NCBI GenBank assembly: GCA_024397955.1
Contig: CP073744.1
Location: 1,364,001 to 1,428,000, forward strand
DNA length: 64,000 bases
Reading direction: 5' to 3'
Source of the DNA: a bacterium SCSIO 12696
GTDB taxonomy: Bacteria; Pseudomonadota; Gammaproteobacteria; Pseudomonadales; Porticoccaceae
The translations under genes and the position numbers were made by a program. The notes beneath the pieces are model-generated. The model was not told the DNA's origin and did not search any database. It saw nothing but the letters and a program-made list of their open reading frames with translations. Positions 30,304-40,576 of this stretch are shown here, in pieces; positions within the stretch are counted from its first letter, which is position 1, and the number at the start of each line of letters is the position of its first letter.

Positions 30304-31251
30304 CTATTGCTCTCCAACTATCAGACGGCGCGGGGCAACCCGGCCATCATCAAGAATCTCTGCGACCCCCAAAAAAGGGCCCTGTTCCTGGAAGATGCGC
30401 ACTATATCGCCTTCTTCCCCGTCGCGGTAGGCCTGTGGGCAAATTACTGGCTGGCCTTTGCGAAAATAAAAGGTGACCTCTTCAGGCAAATCGAACTCAG
30501 GCAGATCAGCCACCGCCGCTTCCGTGGGCAACAGCAGGTAGTCCATATCTTCACCACGCTTGCCTTCCCGCAACCGTTCCAACTCATCCAGCTCAATGGC
30601 GTCGTCTTCAAAGAAAGGGCCCGCCTGAGTGCGGTGCAACATGGATACGTGGGCACCCACGCCCAACGCTTCACCCAAATCTTCCGCCAGGGTGCGGATA
30701 TAGGTGCCTTTGGTGCAGTGCACAAACACATCCGCTTCTGCCACATCACCAGAGCGAAAAGCTAACAAATCGTACTGGAAGATGGTGCAGGGACGCGCTT
30801 CACGCTCTACGGTAATCCCCTGCCTGGCCAACTTGTACAACGGCTCGCCATTGTGCTTGAGCGCCGAATACATAGAAGGTACTTGCTGAATATCGCCACG
30901 AAACGGTTCAATGGCTTTTTCTACCGCTTTTTTGTTGAGCTTGGCAGCGCTCTGCTGGGCCACAATGTCACCATCGCTGTCGCCAGTTTCGGTTTGAATA
31001 CCAAAGCGGAAAGTGGCGCGATAACCCTTGTCGGAATCCAGCAGAAAGTGAGAAAACTTGGTGGCTTCACCCAGGCAGATCGGCAATACCCCGGTAGCCA
31101 ACGGGTCCAGACTGCCGGTATGACCTGCCTTATCGGCAAACATCAGGTATTTGACCCGTTGCAAAGCATCGTTAGAACTGATTCCGGTGGGCTTGTTCAA
31201 CAGGAACACGCCGCTCACCGGGCGACCGCGCTGGCGTCGACATCTACCCAA
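30304..31251 (-). CDS. truB: tRNA pseudouridine-55 synthase TruB
   Basis: 315 residues from a TTG start at 31251. The start is supported because the resulting N-terminus ([20 protein letters not shown]) aligns with the Arg-rich start of the E. coli protein. The catalytic Asp49 is in [17 protein letters not shown]-terminal PUA-like region follows from about 250. It isomerises U55 in the T-loop of tRNAs. It starts 2 nt after the rbfA stop. Confidence 0.96.
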   Translation of the reverse strand: MGRCRRQRGRPVSGVFLLNKPTGISSNDALQRVKYLMFADKAGHTGSLDPLATGVLPICLGEATKFSHFLLDSDKGYRATFRFGIQTETGDSDGDIVAQQSAAKLNKKAVEKAIEPFRGDIQQVPSMYSALKHNGEPLYKLARQGITVEREARPCTIFQYDLLAFRSGDVAEADVFVHCTKGTYIRTLAEDLGEALGVGAHVSMLHRTQAGPFFEDDAIELDELERLREGKRGEDMDYLLLPTEAAVADLPEFDLPEEVTFYFRKGQPVICPQAYRDGEEGDIVRIFQEQGPFLGVAEILDDGRVAPRRLIVGEQ

Positions 31252-31253
31252 GA

Positions 31254-31664
31254 TTAGTTCTCGCTGTCTTGTTCAGGGTCAGCGCCGTCAGTCGCCTGAC
31301 GCTTCTTGGCGTCATCAAACACGGTTTTTTCAATCAACGCTTCCAGATTTTGGCCATAGCGAACGCTTTTATCGTAAACAAAACGCAGTTTGGGGGTAGC
31401 GCGCAATTCCATCACCCGAGCCACTTGATTGCGCAAAAAGCCCGCTGCGCCGTTTAACACCTCGGCCGCGTTTCGGGATTCGGTTTCGCTGTCGTGGCCC
31501 ACAAAGGTGACAAATACTTTGGCGTGAGACAGGTCGCGGCTCACTTCCGCACCGGTAATATTGACCATGCCCACACGGGGGTCGCGAATTTCATCGCGAA
31601 TCAATACTGCGAGCTCGCGCTGCAAGGCGTCGGAGATACGTTGGGTGCGACTGTAGTCAGACAT
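31254..31664 (-). CDS. rbfA: Ribosome-binding factor A
   Basis: 136 residues with the KH-like RbfA fold: RTQRISDALQRELAVLIRDE, RDPRVGMVNITGAEVSRDLSHAKVFVTF and LRATPKLRFVYDKSV. It assists late 30S maturation and cold adaptation. It lies between infB (50 nt upstream) and truB in the conserved order. The Asp/Glu-rich tail is not conserved. Confidence 0.96.
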   Translation of the reverse strand: MSDYSRTQRISDALQRELAVLIRDEIRDPRVGMVNITGAEVSRDLSHAKVFVTFVGHDSETESRNAAEVLNGAAGFLRNQVARVMELRATPKLRFVYDKSVRYGQNLEALIEKTVFDDAKKRQATDGADPEQDSEN

Positions 31665-31714
31665 TCAAACTCTCGAACTGGCCATTCCGAACCAAGCGAA
31701 ATGGGCAAAGCCGC

Positions 31715-34264
31715 TTACAGCGACCTTGCCACCTGGACAATATCAAATACTTCAATCTGATCGCCCACTTTCACATCGTTGTAGTCTTTAACGCCGATGC
31801 CACATTCCATGCCATTGCGCACGTCTTGAACATCGTCTTTAAAGCGGCGCAGGGATTCCAGCTCACCTTCGTAGATCACCACGTTGTCGCGGAGTACGCG
31901 AATCGGCTTGTTACGGTACACCGTGCCCTCAAGAACCATACAACCCGCGATGGCACCCAGTTTCGGCGAGCGGAACACATCGCGCACTTCGGCGATACCC
32001 ACAATTTCTTCTTTCTCTTCCGGTGCCAGCATGCCGCTTAGGGCTTGCTTCACTTCGTCCAGCAGTTGGTAAATGATGCTGTAGTAACGCAGGTCAATGT
32101 TCTCAGCTTCCGCCAAACGGCGGGCAGAGGCATCGGCACGAACGTTAAAGCCCATCACCACGGCACCGGAGGTGAGCGCCAAGTTCATGTCGGATTCGGT
32201 GATACCGCCAACACCGGAGGACACCACTTCTACCGCCACTTCGTCGTTGGCAAAATCCGCCAGTGACGAAATAATTGCCTCCAGAGAGCCGCGCACATCG
32301 GTTTTTAGCACCACCGGCAGTACTTTCTTCTCACTGCCTTCAAAGGTAGCGAACATACTTTCCAGTTTGGCCGCCTGCTGGCGGGCCTGGCGTTCTTCGC
32401 GGGCTTTCTGTTGACGGTGCTCAGCCACATCGCGGGCTTTGCGCTCGTCGGCCACCACCACAAATTCTTCACCGGCATCCGGGGCCACATCCAGGCCCAG
32501 GATTTCCACAGGAATAGATGGCCCAGCACTCTGAATAGGCTTGCCGTTCTCATCCACCATGGCACGAACTTTACCGGCACTCTCACCGGCCAGTACGTAG
32601 TCACCTTTACTGAGGGTACCGCCCTGAATCAAGGCGGTGGCAACTACACCGCGGCCTTTGTCGAGGCGCGCTTCAACAATGACGCCTTTGGCAGGACCGT
32701 CTACCGGTGCTGTCAACTCCATCAATTCGGATTGCAGCAGTACCGCTTCCAGCAGCTCATCGATGCCTTGGCCAGTATGGGCCGATACGTGAATAAATTG
32801 AGTATCACCGCCCCAGTCTTCAGGAATCACTTCCTTGGCAGACAGTTCGTTAGTCACACGATCGGGGTCAGCGCCCTCTTTGTCCATCTTGTTGATGGCA
32901 ACCACCAATGGCACACCGGCAGCGCGAGCGTGCTGAATGGCTTCTTCCGTTTGTGGCATTACACCATCGTCGGCAGCCACCACCAGAATCACCACATCGG
33001 TAGATTGAGCACCACGAGCACGCATAGCCGTGAAAGCGGCGTGGCCCGGAGTATCCAAAAAGGTCACCATGCCCTTAGGCGTATTTACGTGGTAAGCGCC
33101 GATGTGCTGGGTAATACCACCGGCCTCGCCGGAGGCAACGCGGCTTTCGCGAATGTAATCCAACAGTGAAGTCTTACCGTGGTCAACGTGACCCATTACG
33201 GTAACTACCGGCGCACGAGGCTCTTCCGCGGCGCTGTCGCTCATATCCGCCAGTACCGCAGCCAGTTCGTCTTCCACCGCGTTGGCGGAAACAGCAACCG
33301 GGTTGTGCCCCAGTTCTTCGACTATCAAAGTAGCGGTATCGCGGTCGATGCTCTGATTGATGGTGACCATAGTCCCCATTTTCATCAGTTCTTTGATCAC
33401 CACACCGGCTTTAACAGCCATTTTCTGGGCCAGTTCACCCACTTGAATTTCGTCAGGCAGCTCGACATCGTGAACAATCTTTTCCGTAGGCCGCTTGAAC
33501 TTGTGCTTGTTGTCGCCCTTGAGCTTGATCGGCTTGTTGACCGCCGCCTTGCGATCGGTTTTCAAGCGCGGGGTTTTAACAATACCTTTTACTTCGTCCA
33601 GGTCATCGGCCAACGCCACCGGGTTCTTGTTCTTGTCTACTTTGGGCGCCAGGCGAGGCTTTTTCTTGACTGGCTTTTTCTCTTCTTCCGCAGGGGCAGG
33701 CGCAGCCTGTTCAACGTGCTGAACATGCTTCTTGGTTTTCGCTGCCGCCTCGGCTTTTTCCAATTCTGCCGCTTTTAGCTGTGCCTCTTCAGCGGCTTTG
33801 CGCTGCTCCTCTTCCTCTTTCAGACGCGCTTGCTCTTCGGCTTCTTCCTGAGCTTTGCGGCGGGCTTCCAATGCCGCCACGCGCTTGGCTTCGGCGTCAT
33901 CGAGTACCGAGGTTTCCGGCTCTACTTCGCGGGCTTTTTCTTCCGCCTCTGCCTGAGCCGCAATTTCTTCGTCGCTGCGCTTCACATAGGTGCGCTTTTT
34001 GCGCACTTCAACCGCAACCGCCTTTTTACCAGCACCCACTTTGAGCGTGCTCACGGTTTTGCGCTTGAGTGTGATTTTCTTCGGCTCGCGGGTGCTCTCC
34101 CCATGCAGGCTCTTCAAATAGGCCAGCAAGGTCTGCTTTTCTTCATCCGCGACTACGTCGCTTTCAGACGTTTGCTTCAGGCCCGCTTCCTGCATTTGCT
34201 TGAGCAGACGATCTGCGCTAACGCCAACCACTTTAGCGAGTTCGCTTACAGTCACCTCTGCCAT
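31715..34264 (-). CDS. infB: Translation initiation factor IF-2
   Basis: 849 residues. The N-terminal IF2_N domain (1-52, [19 protein letters not shown]) is followed by a long Lys/Glu/Ala coiled-coil linker (about 85-200) and a second IF2_N. The G domain contains [20 protein letters not shown] and NKMDK, followed by the C1 and C2 domains. The protein positions fMet-tRNA on the 30S subunit, and its tRNA partner is encoded at the head of the same operon. An internal start for a shorter form, as in E. coli, is possible but was not located. Confidence 0.98.
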   Translation of the reverse strand: MAEVTVSELAKVVGVSADRLLKQMQEAGLKQTSESDVVADEEKQTLLAYLKSLHGESTREPKKITLKRKTVSTLKVGAGKKAVAVEVRKKRTYVKRSDEEIAAQAEAEEKAREVEPETSVLDDAEAKRVAALEARRKAQEEAEEQARLKEEEEQRKAAEEAQLKAAELEKAEAAAKTKKHVQHVEQAAPAPAEEEKKPVKKKPRLAPKVDKNKNPVALADDLDEVKGIVKTPRLKTDRKAAVNKPIKLKGDNKHKFKRPTEKIVHDVELPDEIQVGELAQKMAVKAGVVIKELMKMGTMVTINQSIDRDTATLIVEELGHNPVAVSANAVEDELAAVLADMSDSAAEEPRAPVVTVMGHVDHGKTSLLDYIRESRVASGEAGGITQHIGAYHVNTPKGMVTFLDTPGHAAFTAMRARGAQSTDVVILVVAADDGVMPQTEEAIQHARAAGVPLVVAINKMDKEGADPDRVTNELSAKEVIPEDWGGDTQFIHVSAHTGQGIDELLEAVLLQSELMELTAPVDGPAKGVIVEARLDKGRGVVATALIQGGTLSKGDYVLAGESAGKVRAMVDENGKPIQSAGPSIPVEILGLDVAPDAGEEFVVVADERKARDVAEHRQQKAREERQARQQAAKLESMFATFEGSEKKVLPVVLKTDVRGSLEAIISSLADFANDEVAVEVVSSGVGGITESDMNLALTSGAVVMGFNVRADASARRLAEAENIDLRYYSIIYQLLDEVKQALSGMLAPEEKEEIVGIAEVRDVFRSPKLGAIAGCMVLEGTVYRNKPIRVLRDNVVIYEGELESLRRFKDDVQDVRNGMECGIGVKDYNDVKVGDQIEVFDIVQVARSL

Positions 34265-34371
34265 TCGTATTCCTCAATATTTTGTCGTTGCCCGATCAGC
34301 GGGCTTTCATTCTGCGTCTTGTTGCCAGTCTTCCAACGAAGTTTTTCTTCGGCAAACTATTCTTCAGCAAA

Positions 34372-35859
34372 TTACTCTTCCGCAAACCATGGCGCCCGGG
34401 CAGCCATAATCAAGTCGGATGCCTGTACCGGATCAATGCCTTCGATTTCCAACAGTTCATCGATGGACTGCTCGGCCAGATCTTCCATAGTCACAATGCC
34501 ATTGGCGGCCAACTTGCGCGCCAGCTCATCGTTCATGCCTTCCATAGTCAGCAGGTCTTCCGCTGGCTCGACACCGGCGATTTGCTCTTCGCTGGCCAAT
34601 GCCATGGTCAACAGGGCATTCTTGGCGCGGGCACGCAACTCTTCGGCAATGTCTTCGTCGAAACCTTCGATCTGTGCCATTTCTTCCAAGGGCACATAAG
34701 CCACTTCTTCGAGGCTGGTAAAGCCTTCGTCCACCAACACGGCAGCAACGTCTTCATCCACATCCAACTGTTCCATAAAGGTTTCCATAAAGTTGGACGC
34801 TTCCTGCTCCTGCTTCTGCTCGGCTTCTTCCAGAGACATTACGTTGATTTTCCAACCGGTCAGCTCCGACGCCAAGCGTACATTCTGGCCACCTTTACCA
34901 ATGGACTGGGCCAGATTTTCCTCTTCCACGGCAACGTCCATGGAGCGAGCATCTTCATCGACAATAATGGATTCCACTTCCGCAGGTGCCATGGCGTTGA
35001 TCACCAGCTGCGCTGGGTTGTCGTCCCAAAGCACGATGTCTACACGCTCACCGTCCAACTCATTGGAAACTGCCTGGACACGGGCACCGCGCATACCGAC
35101 ACAGGCACCAACAGGGTCGATGCGACCGTCGTTGGTTTTAACCGCGATTTTGGCCCGGGAACCTGGGTCACGAGCCGCACCGCGAATTTCAATAACCTCT
35201 TCAGAGATTTCAGGCACCTCAATGCGAAACAGCTCGATCAGCATTTCGTTGCAAGCACGGCTGAGTAACAATTGTGGGCCGCGATTTTCTTCGCGAATGG
35301 CCATCAGCAAAGTGCGCACCCGGTCATTGACCCGAAAAATTTCCCGGCCAACCAACTCTTCTCGAGGCAACAAGCCTTCGGCGTTATTGCCCAGGTCCAC
35401 AATAATGTGGTCGCGGGTCACTTTCTTTACGGTGCCCGCCAGCAATTCACCAACGCGGCTGCGGAATTCGTCAACAATCAGTGCACGCTCGGCGTCGCGA
35501 ACCTTCTGAACAATCACCTGCTTGGCAATTTGCGCGGCAATGCGGCCAAAACCGATATTTTCAACTTGCTCTTCGAAGGTATCGCCCACTTTCAATGAAG
35601 TGTCTTTTTCGGCCGCTTCTTCGGTGGTGAACTGGGTGCCCAATTCTGCCAAGACATCATCGGCAACCACTTCCCACCAGCGAAAGGTTTCGTAGTCGCC
35701 ACTGTCGCGATCAATTACAACGCGAATATTGGCATCTTCGTCGTAGCGTTTTTTGGTGGCCGTAGCCAACGCCTGCTCAATGGCTTCAAAAATAATATCC
35801 CTGGAAACGCCTTTTTCATTGGAAACCGCTTCCGCAACCATCAAAATTTCTTTACTCAT
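34372..35859 (-). CDS. nusA: Transcription termination/antitermination factor NusA
   Basis: 495 residues, the same length as E. coli NusA. An N-terminal RNAP-binding domain is followed by S1 (about 135-200, [21 protein letters not shown]), two KH domains ([28 protein letters not shown]) and two C-terminal acidic helix-hairpin-helix repeats. It controls pausing, intrinsic termination and antitermination. Two terminators lie between the operon head and rimP, so NusA autoregulation by readthrough is plausible. Confidence 0.98.
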   Translation of the reverse strand: MSKEILMVAEAVSNEKGVSRDIIFEAIEQALATATKKRYDEDANIRVVIDRDSGDYETFRWWEVVADDVLAELGTQFTTEEAAEKDTSLKVGDTFEEQVENIGFGRIAAQIAKQVIVQKVRDAERALIVDEFRSRVGELLAGTVKKVTRDHIIVDLGNNAEGLLPREELVGREIFRVNDRVRTLLMAIREENRGPQLLLSRACNEMLIELFRIEVPEISEEVIEIRGAARDPGSRAKIAVKTNDGRIDPVGACVGMRGARVQAVSNELDGERVDIVLWDDNPAQLVINAMAPAEVESIIVDEDARSMDVAVEEENLAQSIGKGGQNVRLASELTGWKINVMSLEEAEQKQEQEASNFMETFMEQLDVDEDVAAVLVDEGFTSLEEVAYVPLEEMAQIEGFDEDIAEELRARAKNALLTMALASEEQIAGVEPAEDLLTMEGMNDELARKLAANGIVTMEDLAEQSIDELLEIEGIDPVQASDLIMAARAPWFAEE

Positions 35860-35912
35860 TTCCGAGCCTCACAAACAGTCCGCTAACTCTACTTTCGTTA
35901 TATTGAAGAGGG

Positions 35913-36368
35913 TTAAAAGCGGGGAATAATATTTGCTTTTTCAACACCGTCGAATGGAAACAGATACTCGTGGTTATCCACTTCCACCACCAAATCGCCT
36001 TCTTCAATGCCTTTTAACAAGCCTTTGAAGTTACGGCGTCCTTCATAGGGAAAACGCAACTTGATGCTAACGTTTTCACCAACAAATTGTTCACATTGCG
36101 CCAAGGTATAAAGTGGGCGGTCTGCTCCTGGAGAAGAAACTTCCAGTGTGTATTCTCCACTGATGGGGTCTTCCACATCCAACAGGCTGCTAACCTGGCG
36201 GCTCACCCGCTCACAGTCATCGACGCCAATGCCTTCGGCTTTATCGATATAAATGCGCAACAGCATGTGTTTGCCTTGGAGCAATAATTCAAGGCCCCAC
36301 AGCTGACAGCCCAGGGCATCCACCACTGGTTCAAAAAGCTGTTGCAGCTGGTCTGTTTTCGCACTCAT
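35913..36368 (-). CDS. rimP: Ribosome maturation factor RimP
   Basis: 151 residues from ATG 36368, the family length. RimP_N has [25 protein letters not shown] and [18 protein letters not shown], with the C-terminal Sm-like domain from about 85. It is needed for 30S assembly. It lies between the initiator tRNA and nusA, as in most proteobacteria. The ribosome site before the start is weak. Confidence 0.95.
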   Translation of the reverse strand: MSAKTDQLQQLFEPVVDALGCQLWGLELLLQGKHMLLRIYIDKAEGIGVDDCERVSRQVSSLLDVEDPISGEYTLEVSSPGADRPLYTLAQCEQFVGENVSIKLRFPYEGRRNFKGLLKGIEEGDLVVEVDNHEYLFPFDGVEKANIIPRF

Positions 36369-36408
36369 CAATAACGCTCTGCACCTGGCCTTTACAAACT
36401 GCAAAGCC

Positions 36409-36430
36409 AAAAAAAGGGCCAATGGCCCTT
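36409..36430 (-). terminator. Intrinsic terminator in the rimP leader
   Basis: On the minus strand, AAGGGC - loop CATTG - GCCCTT is followed by a run of T. It lies only about 40 nt before the rimP start. It is the second of two terminators between the initiator tRNA and rimP. Confidence 0.8.
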
Positions 36431-36466
36431 ACTGCAACATCCTGTAAACCCATCCCTTTAGCTACG

Positions 36467-36490
36467 AAAAAGCCCCATAAATGGGGCTTT
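36467..36490 (-). terminator. Intrinsic terminator after the initiator tRNA gene
   Basis: The stem AGCCCCAT (36471-36478) / ATGGGGCT (36481-36488), read on the minus strand, is followed by TTTTTCG. It lies about 40 nt downstream of the tRNA 3' end. Confidence 0.85.
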
Positions 36491-36531
36491 AACGACTGCT
36501 TTGATAGCCCAAACCATCAAAACGAAATAGT

Positions 36532-36608
<77 letters not shown>

Positions 36609-36678
36609 CCGGACTTGAGAAACGTCTGCCTTGAAACACTGTTCCGAAACAGATGACGTCCTGCTCAAGAGGCTGCGA

Positions 36679-36707
36679 ATTATAGGGAGCACCCAGTACT
36701 CGGTCAA
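36679..36707 (-). promoter_or_regulatory. Sigma-70 promoter of the initiator tRNA / nusA-infB operon
   Basis: On the minus strand TTGACC (36702-36707) and a consensus TATAAT (36679-36684) are 17 bp apart, about 70 nt before the tRNA 5' end. It is the best promoter match seen in the window. Confidence 0.85.
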
Positions 36708-36766
36708 GCATTTTAGCCGGGATTTTTTACTGAAAAATGAAAACATTATTTCAGACTGTAAAAATA

Positions 36767-36793
36767 AAAAAACCGCCCTGTCGGACGGTTTTT
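36767..36793 (-). terminator. Intrinsic terminator of the secG-tRNA-Leu transcript
   Basis: On the minus strand, ACCGUCC - loop GACA - GGGCGGU (one G-U pair) is followed by seven T. It starts about 8 nt downstream of the tRNA-Leu 3' end. A longer flanking inverted repeat CTGTAAAAA / TTTTTACAG surrounds it. Confidence 0.88.
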
Positions 36794-36798
36794 ACAGA

Positions 36799-36883
36799 TG
36801 GTGCCCAAGGCCGGACTTGAACCGGCACGGCTTGCGCCACTACCCCCTCAAGATAGCGTGTCTACCAATTCCACCACTTGGGC
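36799..36883 (-). tRNA. leuU: tRNA-Leu (GAG)
   Basis: 85 nt including encoded CCA. The acceptor stem GCCCAAG/CTTGGGC is fully paired. The anticodon loop TTGAGGG gives GAG, and a class II variable arm GGC-GCAA-GCC is present. It begins 12 nt after the secG stop, so it is co-transcribed with secG, as in E. coli. Confidence 0.95.
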
Positions 36884-36894
36884 AATAACTTGCA

Positions 36895-37302
36895 TTACTT
36901 GCCAGATTCCTCTTCCAGCTTATCAACTCCATCCTGGGCAGACTCGCCAACCTGTGGAATATCATCCTCAACAGCGCTACCTGAAGTTTCATCAACCAGA
37001 GGAATATCACTTTCAACCGGCTGATCTTCTACCACCAAGCCGGCAGCAGGGTCCTCAGAAACACTGACATTATTTTTAGCGACAACCGCCAGACTCAAGC
37101 TGGTGACAAAGAAAACCGTCGCCAGTATCGCAGTCATCTTGCTGAAAAAATTCCAGCTCCCGGAGCTGCCAAAAATAGTCTGTGAAGCCCCCGCACCAAA
37201 AGAGGCACCCGCCTCAGCGCCTTTACCTTGCTGAAGCAAGATCAAGCCGATGATCGCCAGGGCCACCAGTACGTGTACAACAAGGAGTAAATTTTCAGTC
37301 AT
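36895..37302 (-). CDS. secG: Protein translocase subunit SecG
   Basis: 135 residues. Two membrane helices (5-22 and about 55-73) flank the conserved LLQQGKGAEAGASFGAGASQT loop. The C-terminal third is an acidic tail rich in Asp, Glu and Val, longer than in E. coli SecG, and of unknown role. It is the accessory subunit of SecYEG in the inner membrane. The start overlaps the tpiA 3' end by 8 nt, and tRNA-Leu follows directly. Confidence 0.95.
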   Translation of the reverse strand: MTENLLLVVHVLVALAIIGLILLQQGKGAEAGASFGAGASQTIFGSSGSWNFFSKMTAILATVFFVTSLSLAVVAKNNVSVSEDPAAGLVVEDQPVESDIPLVDETSGSAVEDDIPQVGESAQDGVDKLEEESGK

Positions 37303-38044
37303 TTGTTTGTGCCTGTTGGCAAATCTTCAAAAATTCTTCTGCATCCAACGACGCGCCACCAACCAGGGCGCCGTCGATATCCGCTTTGGCAAAAATTTCT
37401 GCCGCATTGGACGACTTAACACTGCCACCGTACAAAATCCGGGTTTTTACACCCTCCGCGCCCAACTGGCTGCGTATTGCCTGATGAACTTCCTGAGCCT
37501 GCTCCGGAGTGGCAGTCACTCCAGTACCAATCGCCCAAACCGGTTCGTAGGCAACAACCGCCTCGGTCACCTTATCCAACCCGGCAGCATTAACCACTGC
37601 CTGCAACTGCTCTGCAACAACACTAAGTGTATTGCCAGCCTCGCGCTGCTCAAGCGTTTCACCAACACACAAAATCGGTATCAGCCCTGCCTGCTGAGCA
37701 GCCATAAATTTTCGCGCAACAGTGTGGCTGCACTCGCCGTATAAAGCACGGCGCTCTGAGTGGCCAACAATCACATGACTGCAACCACTGCCCAGCAACA
37801 TATCCGCAGATACTTCGCCGGTATACGCACCCTCGGCGTGTTCACTGAGGTTCTGACCACCAACGGCCACTCCCGCTTCAGCCAACACCTGCACAACCGG
37901 TGGAATAAAAACAGACGGTGGACATACCAGCAGTTCGACGTTGTCGATATCAGCACAGCCAGACCGTATGCCCGCGGCCAGTTGTGAAACCGACTGCAGA
38001 CTGCCATTCATTTTCCAATTACCAGCTACCAATGGTTTGCGCAT
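37295..38044 (-). CDS. tpiA: Triosephosphate isomerase
   Basis: 249 residues. The catalytic set is visible: Asn/Lys in GNWKMNG, His in VIVGHSERR, Glu in VVAYEPVWAIGTG, with the phosphate loop ILYGGSVKSSNA. It interconverts DHAP and glyceraldehyde-3-phosphate. It lies between glmM (156 bp upstream) and secG in the conserved glmM-tpiA-secG order. Confidence 0.98.
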   Translation of the reverse strand: MRKPLVAGNWKMNGSLQSVSQLAAGIRSGCADIDNVELLVCPPSVFIPPVVQVLAEAGVAVGGQNLSEHAEGAYTGEVSADMLLGSGCSHVIVGHSERRALYGECSHTVARKFMAAQQAGLIPILCVGETLEQREAGNTLSVVAEQLQAVVNAAGLDKVTEAVVAYEPVWAIGTGVTATPEQAQEVHQAIRSQLGAEGVKTRILYGGSVKSSNAAEIFAKADIDGALVGGASLDAEEFLKICQQAQTND

Positions 38045-38200
38045 GCGATAACTCCATGGGTTGCGACGGCAATGATAAGTTCAAGCGGGAAGCACCAGCT
38101 CAGCCGCTTTGGCTCACCTCAAAAAGGGCGCAAATCTTAGCGGAGTTGCCATGCGGTCGCAAGGGGGTTAGAAACAGTTTTCTGGAACGCCCTGCTCGGT

Positions 38201-39568
38201 CTATACCTCTTCTGGGCACAGGGTGGTTTCGACAACAGCGGCCACCTGCTCGGCGAGACGATCCACCAGGGTTTTATCTTCGCCCTCTACCATCACGCGG
38301 ATCAACGGCTCGGTGCCCGATGGCCTCAACAATACTCGACCGGTGGTAGACAATTCCGCTTCTGCCGCTGACACCGCATCGGCGATCGCCGGATAATCAT
38401 CGAGGTTTACTTTTTCGTTGATACGCACATTAATCATGGTCTGAGGGTACTTGCTCATTCCCTGTTTTAGCTCATGCAAAGTCAATCCACTGTCGCTCAG
38501 AGCATGCAATACCAACATGGCAGACACGATCCCATCACCGGTTGTGGTGACATCAGAGCAGACAATATGCCCGGAATTTTCACCGCCCAGGGTCCAACCC
38601 TGCTTCTTCATAGTTTCAATGACGTAACGGTCACCTACCTTGGCACGGTGGAATGGCACATCCATTTGCTGGAAGGCCTTCTCCAGACCAAAGTTACTCA
38701 TCAAGGTACCGGCAACGCCATTGCACCCAAAGCCGGACTGTTGGCGATGATTGGCAATGATGTACAAAATTTCATCGCCATCCACCAGCTCACCTCGGTG
38801 ATCCACAAATATCAGGCGGTCGCCATCACCGTCGAAGGCCACCCCCAAATCCGCACCTTGATCCACCACCGCCCGCTGGATTTCCGCCGGTTTGGTGGAA
38901 CCGCAGTTCAGGTTGATGTTTACACCGTTGGGCGTTACGCCCATTTCAATCACCTCTGCCGCCCCCAACTCTTTCAACACATTTGGGGCAATGTGGTAGG
39001 TAGCTCCGTTGGCACAATCCACCACGATGCGCATACCGGTGAGCTCAAAGTCTCGCGGTAATACCGCTTTGCAAAATTCAATATAACGGCCGGCGGCGTC
39101 AGCGATACGCTCTGCCCGGCCAAGCTCACTGGATTGTTCGGTGACCATGGGTTGGTCGAGATAGTGCTCTATTTCTTCTTCCACCTCATCGGGCAGCTTA
39201 TAACCGTCAGGGCCAAAGAATTTAATACCGTTATCCTGAAAAGGGTTGTGAGAAGCGCTGATCACAATGCCAGCCTGAGCGTGGAAAGTACGAGTCAAAT
39301 AGGCAATCGCCGGTGTCGGCATCGGCCCCAACAGGCCCACATCCACACCCGAGGCAATCAAACCAGCCTGAAGCGCGGATTCAAACATATACCCAGACAC
39401 CCGGGTATCTTTACCAATAAGCACCAGCTTGCGGCCTTTTTTGGCTCTTGCACCGAACACTTTGCCAACCGCCCAGCCCAAACGCATTACAAAATCTGCG
39501 GTTATTGGGCCCTCACCCACCGTACCGCGAATGCCATCAGTGCCAAAGTAATTGCGTTTACCCCCCAT
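38201..39568 (-). CDS. glmM: Phosphoglucosamine mutase
   Basis: 455 residues. The N-terminus is [14 protein letters not shown], and the active-site phosphoserine is Ser106 in [13 protein letters not shown]. The metal loop is DGDGDR ([13 protein letters not shown]), the sugar loop is GGENSGHIV, and the C-terminus has [15 protein letters not shown]. It converts glucosamine-6-P to glucosamine-1-P for UDP-GlcNAc synthesis, feeding MurA and LPS synthesis. It lies 11 nt after folP. Confidence 0.97.
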   Translation of the reverse strand: MGGKRNYFGTDGIRGTVGEGPITADFVMRLGWAVGKVFGARAKKGRKLVLIGKDTRVSGYMFESALQAGLIASGVDVGLLGPMPTPAIAYLTRTFHAQAGIVISASHNPFQDNGIKFFGPDGYKLPDEVEEEIEHYLDQPMVTEQSSELGRAERIADAAGRYIEFCKAVLPRDFELTGMRIVVDCANGATYHIAPNVLKELGAAEVIEMGVTPNGVNINLNCGSTKPAEIQRAVVDQGADLGVAFDGDGDRLIFVDHRGELVDGDEILYIIANHRQQSGFGCNGVAGTLMSNFGLEKAFQQMDVPFHRAKVGDRYVIETMKKQGWTLGGENSGHIVCSDVTTTGDGIVSAMLVLHALSDSGLTLHELKQGMSKYPQTMINVRINEKVNLDDYPAIADAVSAAEAELSTTGRVLLRPSGTEPLIRVMVEGEDKTLVDRLAEQVAAVVETTLCPEEV

Positions 39569-39579
39569 GGGAGACTCCC

Positions 39580-40434
39580 TTATTTATTGATTTTTTCGAC
39601 CGCAGCCCAAACTTTCAGGGCATCGGCGGTTTGCTTGACATCGTGCACTCGCACAATGGAAGCACCTCGCTGGGCCGCCAACATTGCCAGAGCAACACTG
39701 CCGGTCAGCCGACCTTCAAGATCGCGATCAACGCCCTTTTCCGACAGTATCGCACCAATCATCCGTTTTCGGGACACCCCAACAAGGATGGGGCAGCCCA
39801 AATCCGCCAGCTGTGGTAAAGCGCGAAACAGAGCCAGGTTGTGCTCCAGGGTCTTACCAAACCCAAACCCCGGATCAACCAGAATATTCTGTTTCTCAAT
39901 ACCCGCCTGCAAGCAGGCATTAATCCGCATTTGCAAAAACTCTTGCACCTCGCACACCACATCCATATAGGTCGGCTGTGCCTGCATAGTGCCCGGTTCG
40001 CCCTGCATGTGCATCAGACAAACCGGCAAGCCTGTTGCTGACGCTGCCTGCAAGGCCCTGTCACGGCATAACGCGCGAACATCATTAATCAACGCTATGC
40101 CGGAAGCAGCCGCAGCGGTGATGACCTCGGGGCTGCTGCTATCCAGTGACAAGGGAATCCCTAAACGCTGCTTGATTGCCTCAATAACCGGGATAACTCG
40201 GTCCAACTCCTCATCAACGGATACTGGTTGGGCGCCTGGCCGCGTTGATTCACCGCCAATATCCAGAATATCGGCACCATCCTCCAGCATCTTCTCTGCG
40301 GTGCGCAGTACTCGATCCAGATTAACGGCTTGCTCACTGTAGAGTTGACCACCATCAGAGAATGAGTCAGGGGTAATATTGAGTATCCCCATAATCAATG
40401 GTTGGCGGCTGTCTAGAGTTAACGATAGAGGCAT
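39580..40434 (-). CDS. folP: Dihydropteroate synthase
   Basis: 284 residues. Family motifs are [63 protein letters not shown] and GVSRKRMIG. It condenses p-aminobenzoate with dihydropterin pyrophosphate in folate synthesis and is the sulfonamide target. It lies between ftsH and glmM, as in E. coli, but an ftsH terminator precedes it. Confidence 0.97.
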   Translation of the reverse strand: MPLSLTLDSRQPLIMGILNITPDSFSDGGQLYSEQAVNLDRVLRTAEKMLEDGADILDIGGESTRPGAQPVSVDEELDRVIPVIEAIKQRLGIPLSLDSSSPEVITAAAASGIALINDVRALCRDRALQAASATGLPVCLMHMQGEPGTMQAQPTYMDVVCEVQEFLQMRINACLQAGIEKQNILVDPGFGFGKTLEHNLALFRALPQLADLGCPILVGVSRKRMIGAILSEKGVDRDLEGRLTGSVALAMLAAQRGASIVRVHDVKQTADALKVWAAVEKINK

Positions 40435-40498
40435 ACTTTAGGGTTTTTTAAGCGCTGAGCGGCTACCACCGTTCAACTGAAATAACAGATAAAACAAA

Positions 40499-40530
40499 TA
40501 AAAATGCCTTCGATAACCATCGAAGGCACC
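40499..40530 (-). terminator. Intrinsic terminator of ftsH
   Basis: The 10-bp perfect stem TGCCTTCGAT (40505-40514) / ATCGAAGGCA (40519-40528) has a 4-nt loop. On the minus strand TTTTT follows. It lies 47 nt downstream of the ftsH stop and before folP. Confidence 0.88.
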
Positions 40531-40576
40531 CATTATTACTATTAGCTGAAGAGCTGATAAATACTATTCAAATCGA

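Noticed and set aside
36631..36888. Plus-strand open frame of 85 codons with a plausible-looking C-terminus
   Set aside because: It runs antisense through the tRNA-Leu gene and its terminator; such frames are common false genes over tRNA loci.
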